Assembly (NCBI GenBank): GCA_002349055.1
Contig: DECD01000028.1
Coordinates: forward strand, 1 to 35,320
Reading direction: 5' to 3'
DNA from: Bacteroidales bacterium UBA2939
GTDB taxonomy: Bacteria > Bacteroidota > Bacteroidia > Bacteroidales > P3
Length of the DNA: 35,320 nucleotides
The position numbers and the translations under genes are program-made. Below, one piece after another: positions 1-7,383 of this stretch. The notes beneath the pieces are model-generated. The model was given only the letters and a program-made list of their open reading frames with translations, did not search any database and was not told where the DNA came from. Each line of letters opens with the position of its first letter. Position 1 is the stretch's first letter.

Positions 1-259
1 TTCTTCACTATGAGGCGTTTATGTGAATTTTTTAGAAAGTGGACAGTCTCGGTCTCAGAGTCTCAGTTGTTTTTTTGAGGTATCTCTCTCTTCCACCTTT
101 TACTTATTCTATATATCGATATATTTGAATATTAATTAGTTGTATGTATATGAAGAGAGGGTGATTGAGTTCGGGGGTATCATTTTTTCTAACTGAGATT
201 TGAGATTTGAGACTGGAATTGAAGCGGTGGAGAACTTTTAGCTACTATTTATCAATTAA
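1..259. other. AT-rich non-coding stretch with an imperfect inverted repeat
   Basis: No convincing reading frame is seen here. Bases 45-66 and 193-214 are rich in TCTCA and TGAGA units and form an imperfect inverted repeat of about 22 bases, with identical ends AGTCTC/GAGACT and TCTCAG/CTGAGA. The stretch replaces the expected 5' end of the KilA-N gene that follows, so it may be DNA joined to that gene by a rearrangement. Confidence 0.4.
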
Positions 260-955
260 TTGCAATCGGGCCGTTTCAATTTCAGTTGTTTCAGTTGGTT
301 TCTTGGCTTATGGGAGACCCTATACAATCCGAATTTTAACCCCCTCGAATTCGAGGGGTTTAGGATGCAAGCTGGCCTGAATGCGTTCACGCTCTCTCCC
401 ACACAATGGATTCAGGCCACCAATGCCATAGGTCTCATATCGCAGGCAGGCCGTTACGGTGGAACGTACGCCATATCTGATATTGCATTCAAATTCGCCA
501 ACTGGGTATCCGTCGAGTTTGAACTCTATCTTGTCAAGGAGTATCAGCGGCCGAAAGCGGAGGAGCAACAATTGATTGGCTGGACGGCCAAACGCGAGCT
601 GTCGAGAATCAACTATCATATACACACCGATGCTGTGCGTGCCAATCTGATACCATCGGAGGTGGATGCCTACCACAGCTCGCTCATTTATGCAGAGGAG
701 GCCGATGTACTCAATGTTGCATTGTTTGGGATAACGGCTAAAGAGTGGCGCGAGAGCAATCCCGGGTTGAAAGGGAATATGCGTGATTATGCCACGATAA
801 ACCAACTGATATGCCTTTCCAATATGGAAAATCTGAATGCCGTTTTTATCGGTGACGGCATTCCTCAGCGGGAGAGGTTGAAGCGACTGAACCAGATTGC
901 CATCAAGCAGATGTCTATTTTGGAAGAAGTCGCATCGCGCAAACTATTGAAATAA
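260..955 (+). pseudogene. KilA-N domain protein, 5'-truncated
   Basis: The 231-aa frame can only start at a TTG and enters the KilA-N fold in the middle, at FLGLWETLYNPNFNP. It continues through AFTLSPTQWIQATNAIG, GRYGGTYAISDIAFKFANW and the C-terminal region GNMRDYATINQLICLSNMENLNAV. Full-length relatives known from Bacteroidales are about 270 aa and carry about 40 more N-terminal residues ending just before FLGLWE. Those residues are missing, and the first dozen or so codons look unrelated. KilA-N is a DNA-binding fold of phages and large DNA viruses that is common on bacterial mobile elements. I read this as a decayed or 5'-cut copy at the edge of an accessory island. A TTG-initiated shortened protein cannot be excluded. 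The family call is firm; the pseudogene status is an inference. Confidence 0.75.
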
Positions 956-989
956 GATAATATATTTAGTAAAGATTTCGTATCTTTGG

Positions 990-1193
990 CTTCGCCGACG
1001 TTACTTCGACCATTACCTGTGGCGGGCGTTCAACAGAAAAGCACCATATGATGACATAATGAATAGGATGAACTCCCATTTCCAAAAAAATACCGGGGAT
1101 GACACCGTTGGAATCTCATTGAGCGACAGGTCGATGCTCTATTTCAATTCGATGGCTAAGACGTTTATTAACCATTATTTTGCTTTGTGTTAA
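990..1193 (+). pseudogene. Orphan C-terminal coding fragment of unknown family
   Basis: An open frame of 67 codons runs from about base 990 to a TAA at 1191-1193. It has protein-like composition (for example RRRYFDHYLWRAFNRKAPYD and DTVGISLSDRSMLYF). The only ATG codons are internal, at 1059 and 1068. It follows the KilA-N remnant by 34 bases. I do not recognise the family. It could be the tail of a deleted gene, or a small gene starting at 1059. A TATCTTTG box (982-989) just upstream could be a chance match. Confidence 0.3.
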
Positions 1194-1245
1194 AAGAATA
1201 GCAACATCATATTGCTTGGTGCTGCTATTTTTATGTTGAAATCAC

Positions 1246-2106
1246 CTATTCTTCTTGAATTTGAGTTTGAAATCTTTGCAATTTTTCTGTCATTCCGCAC
1301 GCTTCATATAGCTGGCATAGAGATTCTTCGATATCGTCTATGGCATCGGCCATTACCGATTCTCCGTTTGCGTTAAAGGTACGCCATCCTTCTTCGTAGT
1401 AGGCAATGGCTTTCTTGGGTTTTCCCCAGGCCTTGTAGAAATTGCCCATGTGCCAATACTGGTACACCAACCGGGCTGTCCAGTCCACTGGACCGAACTT
1501 AGCCATATCTTGTCGGCTGATATTGAGCGCTTCTGTATATCCTTTCTCTGCCTCCTCATACGTCTCCATCCATAGATAGGCAGAAGACATCAAATCAAGG
1601 CTGGCAACTACATATTGGTCGTACACTCTTGGGTTGAGTGCTGCCACATCACGGAACATGCTGGATGCGGCAGTGGTCAGTTGAACTATCTCGTTCTCAC
1701 GACCTTTATGACGTTGCAGATAATCGGCGAAGAAAAAAGCCAACGCAGCTGCGTTGTCGAGATCTTCTATCTTGATAGGTTCGGTGACAGGGTCAAGTTT
1801 ACGAGCCTCAGTGACATAAGCATTAAACACTTCCTCTACAGTGGAATCTTCATCGTTTGCCACTGTCAGAAAACGGTTTAGCGCATCCGACTCCAACGTA
1901 ACAGAGAAAGGCACAGCGGGGTAATGCAGCCTGTGCCGTACAAAGTCGCGGTCGCCGTGACCTCCACGCATACCCTCATACCAGATGGAGCCGTCATCAT
2001 GAGCGAACCTGATTTTTGCGGGAGTAGGACTGGCTTCATACTCGGCCATCATCTTGTTGAACTCTTCATAGTCTTGGTCTGAAAGGACTTTCTTCTTTGT
2101 TGCCAT
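1246..2106 (-). CDS. TPR-like helical-repeat protein
   Basis: A 286-aa soluble protein. Residues 1-90 contain a motif-poor domain (FAHDDGSIWYEGMRGGHGDR). From about residue 115 it is all helical with TPR spacing: VASLDLMSSAYLWMETYEEAEKGYTEAL, then WHMGNFYKAWGKPKKAIAYYEEG. TPRs are protein-protein interaction scaffolds; the partner is unknown. It is the last gene of a minus-strand run, 23 bases after the Sel1-repeat gene at 2130-2819. That fits co-transcription with the ATPase and Sel1 genes. The bases after its stop contain a weak 6-bp stem followed by a T-rich run (about 1190-1225), a possible terminator. The start at 2106 is the first ATG and is preceded by an A-rich leader. The TPR call is moderate; no specific function can be assigned. 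Confidence 0.65.
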   Translation of the reverse strand: MATKKKVLSDQDYEEFNKMMAEYEASPTPAKIRFAHDDGSIWYEGMRGGHGDRDFVRHRLHYPAVPFSVTLESDALNRFLTVANDEDSTVEEVFNAYVTEARKLDPVTEPIKIEDLDNAAALAFFFADYLQRHKGRENEIVQLTTAASSMFRDVAALNPRVYDQYVVASLDLMSSAYLWMETYEEAEKGYTEALNISRQDMAKFGPVDWTARLVYQYWHMGNFYKAWGKPKKAIAYYEEGWRTFNANGESVMADAIDDIEESLCQLYEACGMTEKLQRFQTQIQEE

Positions 2107-2129
2107 AATGTATTGTTGTTTTGTTATTT

Positions 2130-2819
2130 TTATTGATCACCAGCACTTTGTTTTAGTCTTTCCAAGGCCGATTGGGCATCTTTATCGCCATTTTCTGCGG
2201 CTTTCTGGTACCATCCTCGGGCCAATTCATAATTCTTCTCGACCCCTTTGCCCTCTTCGTACATCAGGCCAATATTGTATTGGGCGGTTTTGTCTCCTTT
2301 TTCTGCGGCTTTGTGAAACAATGACAGGGCTTGGTTATAGTCTACTGGCACCCCTTCTCCGTTCTTAAACATATATCCAAGAGCATTCTGTGCCACTGAA
2401 ATGCCATGTTCTGCCGCAAGTTTTAGCCAATGCGCTGATTTGTCGTAATCTATTGGTACCATTTCTCCTTCATGGTACTCCACGCCAAGAACCAGTTGTG
2501 CTTTGGAATCGCCATTCTCCGCACTTAATCCAAGCCATCTCAACGCTTCTTCACATTCTTCCGGGGTACATTCTTTTTGCTCATACAGCAGGCAAATGCC
2601 AAGATTTGTTTGAGCTTTCCAATGTCCCTGCTCCGCCGCTCTCCGAAACCAATGTATTGCTTCTTCGACGTTTCGACAGTCGTTGTCTTCGTCAGAATAT
2701 ATTACGCCCAATATGAATTGAGCTTTGACATCTCCTTGCTCCGCCCAGGCTTTTAGTAGTTTGACCTTTTCCTCTTCCGGGGCTTGTTCGTATTTTGTCC
2801 AATCTATTGTGTTTTCCAT
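2130..2819 (-). CDS. Sel1-like repeat protein (229 aa)
   Basis: A 229-aa protein made almost wholly of about five Sel1-like repeats, recognisable as A-x2-LG-x4-G-x-G-V-x2-[DN]Y-x2-A-x3-[YF]-x-KAAE-x-G-D. Examples are AQNALGYMFKNGEGVPVDYN and AQYNIGLMYEEGKGVEKNYE. Sel1 repeats are alpha/alpha scaffolds of the TPR superfamily used for protein binding. No signal peptide or transmembrane segment is seen, so it is probably cytoplasmic. Its first 35 residues (MENTIDW, then LKAWAEQGD) closely match the Sel1 protein encoded at 3506-4408, so the two are paralogues. It lies 6 bases after the unknown 227-aa gene and 23 before the TPR gene, and is probably in one operon with both. Confidence 0.85.
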   Translation of the reverse strand: MENTIDWTKYEQAPEEEKVKLLKAWAEQGDVKAQFILGVIYSDEDNDCRNVEEAIHWFRRAAEQGHWKAQTNLGICLLYEQKECTPEECEEALRWLGLSAENGDSKAQLVLGVEYHEGEMVPIDYDKSAHWLKLAAEHGISVAQNALGYMFKNGEGVPVDYNQALSLFHKAAEKGDKTAQYNIGLMYEEGKGVEKNYELARGWYQKAAENGDKDAQSALERLKQSAGDQ

Positions 2820-2825
2820 AGTTGT

Positions 2826-3509
2826 TTATGCTTTTGCCAATAGTTTTTCGTTTACATATTTCCATGCTTCCTGTTCGGTCATAGGGTGATAATCCATACA
2901 AGGAAAAGGAGCAACAAAGCCTTTCAAGTTGCTTTTGTGGACTTTGAAACCGAATCCTTTGCCGCAACACTTGATGGGAGTCCAGTAATCGCTTGTATCG
3001 GTTCCCACCGGAACTGTCCAGCCACAACCCTCCGTTTCTTCTATGGCGATGCTTTCTCCGTGAGACAATCTGTTATTCTTGTCATGAAGTGGCATTATCA
3101 CCTGATGAAACGGATATTCCATTTGGGTGGCTATTATTTGCAGTTTCATTTTCTTTGGAATCATAGCGGCTATGTCACCGTTATAGTGATAGATAAGCAT
3201 ACATTCCTTTCCACTTGGGGCATTCTGGACGAATCTGTCAATCCAATCATGGTATTGTTCAAGGATGCTATTGTCAATTTCTCCGTCGCCTTTGAGAGAA
3301 GCGTTTGTGGGTAGATGTTTTATTGTGATGGCTTTATAACCGAAAGGATTTACCCCTTGAGGAATCATCCACTGGCGGTGGTCGAAATTCTTGATTTCTG
3401 GTGTCTCCTTTTGATCAAGAATCAACGTCGGCGAAACAAGCACGGCAACCTTCACCCTGCCGAACTTTTTGTATTCCGGTTTTTGCCAGATGATAACGGG
3501 GTTTTTCAT
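2826..3509 (-). CDS. Unknown 227-aa protein between two Sel1 genes
   Basis: A 227-aa soluble protein of no family I recognise. Visible features are a beta-rich N-terminus (NPVIIWQKPEYKKFGRVKVA), a central stretch MLIYHYNGDIAAMIPKKMKL, and a C-terminal part with a Cys/Gly-rich segment (PIKCCGKGFGFKVHKSN). No signal peptide or membrane segment is seen. Its ATG overlaps the stop of the upstream Sel1 gene in a 4-base ATGA, so the two are probably translationally coupled, and the next Sel1 gene starts 6 bases later. Sitting between two paralogous Sel1 genes suggests a partner or target of these scaffolds, but this is inference only. Confidence 0.6.
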   Translation of the reverse strand: MKNPVIIWQKPEYKKFGRVKVAVLVSPTLILDQKETPEIKNFDHRQWMIPQGVNPFGYKAITIKHLPTNASLKGDGEIDNSILEQYHDWIDRFVQNAPSGKECMLIYHYNGDIAAMIPKKMKLQIIATQMEYPFHQVIMPLHDKNNRLSHGESIAIEETEGCGWTVPVGTDTSDYWTPIKCCGKGFGFKVHKSNLKGFVAPFPCMDYHPMTEQEAWKYVNEKLLAKA

Positions 3510-4408
3510 TGGCGTGTCCTTCTTTTATGATGGTCCCTTCGTCTATGACGTGTGGCTCGGTATTGTTTTAGTGGTTTGACGGCTCTCTTATCACCATTTT
3601 TCGCTGCCAATTTGTACCATTTTCTTGACAGACGAATATTTCTTGTCTTTCCACATGTACCAGTCTCATATACTACCCCCAATAAAAGTTGTGCTTCTGA
3701 ATTGCCACACGAAGCCGCTTCTGTTAGCAAAGATGTGGCTTTCTTTTCATCTTTACACCCCCCATATCCACACAAAAGCATTTGGCCATAACGTGATATT
3801 GCGTAGATGTTTCCTTGTTCTGCGGCTAACTGATGCCAATATCGTGATTCGGCGTAATTTCCTTCTCTGCCATACATTATGCCAAGACTATATTGCGCTT
3901 CGTGATGTCCTTGTTTGGCCGATAGAAAAAACCATTTACGAGACTCGATGTGATCAACATCCACACCGTAGCCCCAATAATACATTATTCCAATGTTGAA
4001 CTGCGCCAAAGCGTCATTTTTTTCTGCTGCCATCCTGAAATAACGCATAGCCTCGCTGTAGTCCACAGGCACCCCGTTGCCCTCTTGATACATATTGCCT
4101 ATATTGTTTTGGGAAAACTCGTCACCTTGTTCTGCGGCAAGGCGATACCAATGGAGAGCTTCCATATAGTTCTCGTCGTGATAGGCGTAAACACCCATAT
4201 AAAACATACCGCCCACGTCACCTTGTTCAGCAGCAAGTCGATGCCAACGAAATGATTCGGTAAAATTGTTGATGCAAAAAAAATAATGGGTGCCCAGTTT
4301 GCATTGGGCAGTTGCATCACCTGCTTCCGCCCAAGCTTTCAGCATCTTGATTTTATCATACTCATACGGGGTGTTCTCGTATAATTCCCAATCTATTGTG
4401 TTTTCCAT
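3506..4408 (-). CDS. Sel1-like repeat protein (300 aa)
   Basis: A 300-aa protein with about seven Sel1-like repeats filling residues 30-280. Examples are GMFYMGVYAYHDENYMEALH, SQNNIGNMYQEGNGVPVDYS and AQFNIGIMYYWGYGVDVDHI. The C-terminus is strongly basic (ATRHRRRDHHKRRTRQ), unlike its paralogue, and could bind nucleic acid or an acidic partner. It lies 8 bases after the AAA-type ATPase gene and overlaps the 227-aa gene by 4 bases. The N-terminal cap MENTIDW is shared with the gene at 2130-2819, so a local duplication is likely. The role is probably scaffold or adaptor; no enzymatic domain is visible. Confidence 0.85.
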   Translation of the reverse strand: MENTIDWELYENTPYEYDKIKMLKAWAEAGDATAQCKLGTHYFFCINNFTESFRWHRLAAEQGDVGGMFYMGVYAYHDENYMEALHWYRLAAEQGDEFSQNNIGNMYQEGNGVPVDYSEAMRYFRMAAEKNDALAQFNIGIMYYWGYGVDVDHIESRKWFFLSAKQGHHEAQYSLGIMYGREGNYAESRYWHQLAAEQGNIYAISRYGQMLLCGYGGCKDEKKATSLLTEAASCGNSEAQLLLGVVYETGTCGKTRNIRLSRKWYKLAAKNGDKRAVKPLKQYRATRHRRRDHHKRRTRQ

Positions 4409-4416
4409 TGTGGTGA

Positions 4417-5307
4417 TTATATGGCTGTTTCAAATGATTTACGGTGCATATTGAATAGGTTGTAGTAGGCCCTCATGTTGTCCAGTTCATACCACTTGGC
4501 GGTCTGCACTGGGGTTGTGTCGAGGTTGTATATCTTCGCGCCGGGCATTGATAGTATAAATGGCGAATGTGAGGCTATAACGAGTTGACAATCTCTGCGT
4601 GTGGCCATGATGTATAGTTCATGTGCAAGAGACATCTGCCATTCTGCCGACAGACTATTCTCCGGCTCGTCCAGCAGCACCAATGCCTCATCAGGAATGT
4701 TTTCGATAAAATATTGGAAGCCAGTCTCACCGTTCGACATCTCCGTTCGCCTCCGGTAGTCAATTGTTCTTTTGATGAACTTTGAAACCGTAAGCGACTT
4801 CGGGACGTGTTCCATTGCCCAGTATTCATTCGACACGTTCTCTATCTCTTCGTCTTTCTTCTGGTTATAGTCGCGTACCTGATGTATTCGTTTGAAAACA
4901 TCGTCGCTGACAATTATCTTACCTCTGCCAATAGCTTTGGGAGATTTGTGGTTGTCAGAGAGCTCAAATCCTCCGTTGCCCTCGCAATATTGGGTGAAGA
5001 AATCGCTGGTGTTGAAAAGAGACGTGCGTTGCAGACCCAGTTTTTCGGCTATGACATTGAGTAACGTGGTCTTGCCCGATGCGTTGTTCCCATAGAAGAT
5101 GGTGATGTCCGAAAACTCGATATGACAGAAACCCCTGTTATAGAAAGTCTTCCATGGGTACCAACTCCGATGAATGGTTCTACTGTCAAACTCAGCAATT
5201 AGCTTATCATATACATCAGGAAGGTCTTTGGGGGCATATGGTGAGGGTGAAAAATACTCGTCAACCCATGTATCTTTTGGCAAATTGAATGATTTGAGAT
5301 ATATCAT
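4417..5307 (-). CDS. AAA/ABC-type ATPase (OLD/AAA_21-like, no nuclease domain)
   Basis: A 296-aa ATPase with ABC-class motifs in order: Walker A GNNASGKTT (residues 73-81), signature-like SNGETG (191-196), Walker B ALVLLDEPENSLS (208-220) and the switch histidine in ASHSP (H247). No long coiled coil and no TOPRIM or HNH domain follow, so it is a compact stand-alone ATPase. Relatives are common in Bacteroidetes accessory regions, and similar ATPases power several anti-phage systems (OLD, PtuA, retron-associated). That is family knowledge, not proof for this copy. It has its own -7 promoter (5326-5333) and leads a run of Sel1, 227-aa, Sel1 and TPR genes. The start at 5307 is the first ATG after the promoter, giving a very short leader. 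Confidence 0.85.
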   Translation of the reverse strand: MIYLKSFNLPKDTWVDEYFSPSPYAPKDLPDVYDKLIAEFDSRTIHRSWYPWKTFYNRGFCHIEFSDITIFYGNNASGKTTLLNVIAEKLGLQRTSLFNTSDFFTQYCEGNGGFELSDNHKSPKAIGRGKIIVSDDVFKRIHQVRDYNQKKDEEIENVSNEYWAMEHVPKSLTVSKFIKRTIDYRRRTEMSNGETGFQYFIENIPDEALVLLDEPENSLSAEWQMSLAHELYIMATRRDCQLVIASHSPFILSMPGAKIYNLDTTPVQTAKWYELDNMRAYYNLFNMHRKSFETAI

Positions 5308-5325
5308 GTCTGCTTATTTTGTTTG

Positions 5326-5333
5326 CAAAGATA
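5326..5333 (-). promoter_or_regulatory. Bacteroidetes -7 box TATCTTTG for the ATPase operon
   Basis: On the minus strand the box reads TATCTTTGC, 18 bases before the ATG at 5307. It matches the Bacteroidetes consensus TAnnTTTG. No clear -33 TTTG is present at the usual distance. The shared 13-bp motif at 5363-5375 lies 29 bp upstream instead. Confidence 0.75.
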
Positions 5334-5362
5334 CACCCTATTTCGCTGTCGTTCTGATAATG

Positions 5363-5375
5363 TAGACAATTATAG
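5363..5375 (-). promoter_or_regulatory. Shared upstream motif CTATAATTGTCTA (site 1)
   Basis: One of three near-identical 13-mers (others at 7254-7266 and 14724-14736). Each follows a T-run and lies 28-29 bp upstream of a TAnnTTTG box on the same strand. It is probably an activator or operator site, or a variant core promoter element. Confidence 0.6.
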
Positions 5376-5394
5376 AAAAAGTTCCTTCTATTTA

Positions 5395-5847
5395 CTACGG
5401 CTCCCTATTATTGTCAGCAAGCCATTCCACGTATGCAATTACTTCGCCGACAGTTGGTGATACCATTGCATGGGTTTCATTATCTGCGTCGTCCTCTTCC
5501 GACTCTTCGTCTTGAACAGCTACGTTCTCATCGTCCTCCTCAACCCCATAATAGTCATTTGCCACATCTTGTTCTGTGAGGAAAAGGTTTTCTGCTTCAA
5601 CAAGAATATCCAGCTCTTCTTCGAGCTTCATAATAAACTCGACAATATCCATACCATCCATCCCCACTTCATCGTTAAGTCGGTCGGAGAGATTGACACC
5701 GTTCCAAGAATCGAGTTCTTTCAGCAGTCTTTTCACCACTTTTGCAGTTTCAGACTCTGGAGTTTTATCTGTTGGTACTACTACCCCCAGTTTAGATAGA
5801 TATTCGCCCAAACTACCAATATCAGTGATGACCATTTCTTCTCTCAT
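5395..5847 (-). CDS. Acyl-carrier-protein-like protein lacking the phosphopantetheine serine
   Basis: A 150-aa, very acidic protein. Residues 56-82 match the ACP helix-II region (canonical pattern G-x-DSL-D-x-VE-x2-M-x-LEEEF-x-I). Here it reads VGMDGMDIVEFIMKLEEELD, so the serine that carries 4'-phosphopantetheine is Gly65. The C-terminal SPTVGEVIAYVEWL resembles the last ACP helix (TVGDxVxYI). Between them is an acidic insertion (residues 100-125). It probably keeps the ACP fold but cannot be loaded with acyl chains, and may serve as a binding or regulatory module. It lies 16 bases after the zinc-ribbon gene. The start could be M1 (5847) or M5. The ACP assignment rests on pattern matching by eye; a chance acidic helix is the alternative. 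Confidence 0.6.
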   Translation of the reverse strand: MREEMVITDIGSLGEYLSKLGVVVPTDKTPESETAKVVKRLLKELDSWNGVNLSDRLNDEVGMDGMDIVEFIMKLEEELDILVEAENLFLTEQDVANDYYGVEEDDENVAVQDEESEEDDADNETHAMVSPTVGEVIAYVEWLADNNREP

Positions 5848-5863
5848 GATTTATTGTTGTTTA

Positions 5864-6049
5864 TCATTCAGTCCATTCGTGGCCACAATTCGGGCAGTGA
5901 TAGATATTCTCCGCCTTGCCAACACAAGTTGTTGGTGCAGGATCCACAAACACTACGGTTTTAGCCACAGCTCCAATGAGTTTGTCTTTAAGGGTGATTT
6001 TGGTGGTTGGTGTTCCGCAGTGCGGACATTTGACTGTTTCTTTATTCAT
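5864..6049 (-). CDS. Small zinc-ribbon protein
   Basis: A 61-aa protein with two knuckles, CPHC (Cys8, Cys11) and CPNC (Cys52, Cys55), the second in the typical HCPNCGHEW context. Together they should bind one structural zinc ion. The middle (KLIGAVAKTVVFVDPAP) is mildly hydrophobic but too short and polar for a sure membrane span. It is placed 9 bases after the 380-aa Sel1 gene and 16 before the ACP-like gene, so it is probably co-transcribed. Zinc ribbons of this size usually mediate protein or nucleic-acid contacts; no precise function follows from the sequence. Confidence 0.75.
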   Translation of the reverse strand: MNKETVKCPHCGTPTTKITLKDKLIGAVAKTVVFVDPAPTTCVGKAENIYHCPNCGHEWTE

Positions 6050-6058
6050 TTCTTCTTT

Positions 6059-7201
6059 TTAAGGATTGTCAACACTCTTTCTTTTCTGTCCAGTCCCAAG
6101 AGCGTTTAGCAGTGACAGACTTATTTTTGATTTCTCGCCGTTCATCTTCAGTCTTGACACACGGCACAAATCTTTAACATCCTCACCGCCCAACCTCACT
6201 GCTCTCAAGTACCATTTACGAGCCTTGCGCTTGTTCTTTTCAACGCCACGACCATATTCATAGAATCTTCCGATGTTTCCGCAGGCTAATTTATGTCGCT
6301 GTTTTGCCGCCAACAGAAGCCACTCCAATGCCTTGTGATAGTCCTTGGCCACACCTCTCCCACTCTCATAACATGCACCAATGCTATTTTGAGCCTGGCT
6401 GTTCCCTGCCAGAGCGGATTTGTTAAACCATTTGAACGCTGGTTTGTAGTCCTTTCTTCTCCAATAGTTCAGTCCTATTTCAAGCTGTGCCAGTGCTCCA
6501 AACTCGTCATCATCTGTCAATGGCATTAGTATGGACAGTGCCTTGTCGGAATTCATGTACTTGCCAGCCCAGTCAGAATTGTATAGTTGGCCAAGACGGA
6601 ATAGTGCATCTTTTTCACCATCGGCAGAGGCTTTCTCAAACCATGCAATTGCCTCAGTTATATTCCGTTCAACTCCGCGGCCATCCCTGAACATACAACC
6701 GATTGACGATTGGGCATAACTTCTGTATTTCGTACTACACAAGTCGTCGATAACTTTTGGCAGTGCCAAAACCCTGGTTTCTCTCAATCTTACTAAAAAT
6801 GCAAGATCCTCATCCAATTCTGCCGTGTTGGTTGCTGCCATTTTGTATACTTTCATAGCCATCGGATAAGATGAGTCGTGAACAAACGGTTCAAAACTTG
6901 GGTCAAGATACGATGCCCAAAGGAATTGTGCATACAGGCATCCTTTCATGGCCGCTTTGGCGAAGTACTTCGCGGCCAGTTCATCGTCATCTGCATTCCA
7001 CAATGCCGCAAATACACATGCGTATGCGCAGTCCTGATTTACTGCTTTCATCCACCAATCTTTGCTCCTCACATTCACCCCATATACCAGCTGGCAGATG
7101 GCATCGCCGTGCTCTGCTGCTTCGCGGAGAACGGCTATGCAATCCTCTCCCGCCGTAATGCGCTTGATTACGGCTTCTCTCAATTCTGTCTGGTTTTCCA
7201 T
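6059..7201 (-). CDS. Sel1-like repeat protein (380 aa)
   Basis: I place the start at the ATG at 7201 (MENQTELREAV) or 7207 (MFMENQ). A longer frame reaches 7309, but its extra codons cover the promoter at 7217-7224. The protein is 380 aa. Residues 1-130 form a divergent helical region. From about residue 155 come clear Sel1 repeats (AQSSIGCMFRDGRGVERNIT, DALFRLGQLY, AQNSIGACYESGRGVAKDYH, ACGNIGRFYEYGRGVEKNKR). The tail is basic. The N-terminal MEN and helical cap recall the two smaller Sel1 proteins of this cluster. It is the first gene of a three-gene unit with the zinc ribbon and the ACP-like protein. It is probably a scaffold; its client is unknown. Confidence 0.85.
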   Translation of the reverse strand: MENQTELREAVIKRITAGEDCIAVLREAAEHGDAICQLVYGVNVRSKDWWMKAVNQDCAYACVFAALWNADDDELAAKYFAKAAMKGCLYAQFLWASYLDPSFEPFVHDSSYPMAMKVYKMAATNTAELDEDLAFLVRLRETRVLALPKVIDDLCSTKYRSYAQSSIGCMFRDGRGVERNITEAIAWFEKASADGEKDALFRLGQLYNSDWAGKYMNSDKALSILMPLTDDDEFGALAQLEIGLNYWRRKDYKPAFKWFNKSALAGNSQAQNSIGACYESGRGVAKDYHKALEWLLLAAKQRHKLACGNIGRFYEYGRGVEKNKRKARKWYLRAVRLGGEDVKDLCRVSRLKMNGEKSKISLSLLNALGTGQKRKSVDNP

Positions 7202-7216
7202 AAACATGATTTTTTG

Positions 7217-7224
7217 CAAAGATA
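7217..7224 (-). promoter_or_regulatory. -7 box TATCTTTG for the Sel1/zinc-ribbon/ACP-like unit
   Basis: The minus strand reads TATCTTTGC, 9-15 bases before the candidate ATGs at 7207 and 7201, leaving a very short leader. The position argues against the longer upstream start at 7309. The shared 13-mer at 7254-7266 lies 29 bp upstream. Confidence 0.75.
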
Positions 7225-7253
7225 CGGTTTCTTTGTGGGTGGTTGTGCTATTA

Positions 7254-7266
7254 TAGATAATTATAG
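7254..7266 (-). promoter_or_regulatory. Shared upstream motif CTATAATTATCTA (site 2)
   Basis: It is identical to site 3 and one base different from site 1. It is preceded on the minus strand by a T-run and followed after 29 bp by TATCTTTG. Confidence 0.6.
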
Positions 7267-7310
7267 CAAAAAGGCATTGGTATGCCATGAACACCCTCCC
7301 GTCATACACG

Positions 7311-7375
7311 GTGAAACTCGCCGCACTTCACGAAATCACTTTTCACAGCCGTGAAAGTGCGGCGAGCATTTCACG
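7311..7375 (-). terminator. Long hairpin downstream of the dynamin operon
   Basis: The arms at 7311-7332 and 7350-7375 pair as GTGAAA, CTCGCCGCACTT and CACG against CGTG, AAGTGCGGCGAG and TTTCAC, with small bulges. It lies 9 bases past the stop at 7384 and before the next promoter. It would insulate the two minus-strand units. The U-tract is poor, so the mechanism is uncertain. Confidence 0.55.
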
Positions 7376-7383
7376 CTTTAACC

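Noticed and set aside
320..805. 161-aa open frame on the minus strand
   Set aside because: It lies antisense to the KilA-N remnant, whose family motifs are clear.
7202..7309. Longer N-terminus for the 380-aa Sel1 protein
   Set aside because: The extra codons cover the -7 promoter and the shared 13-bp motif. The MENQ start also matches the MEN start of the paralogues.
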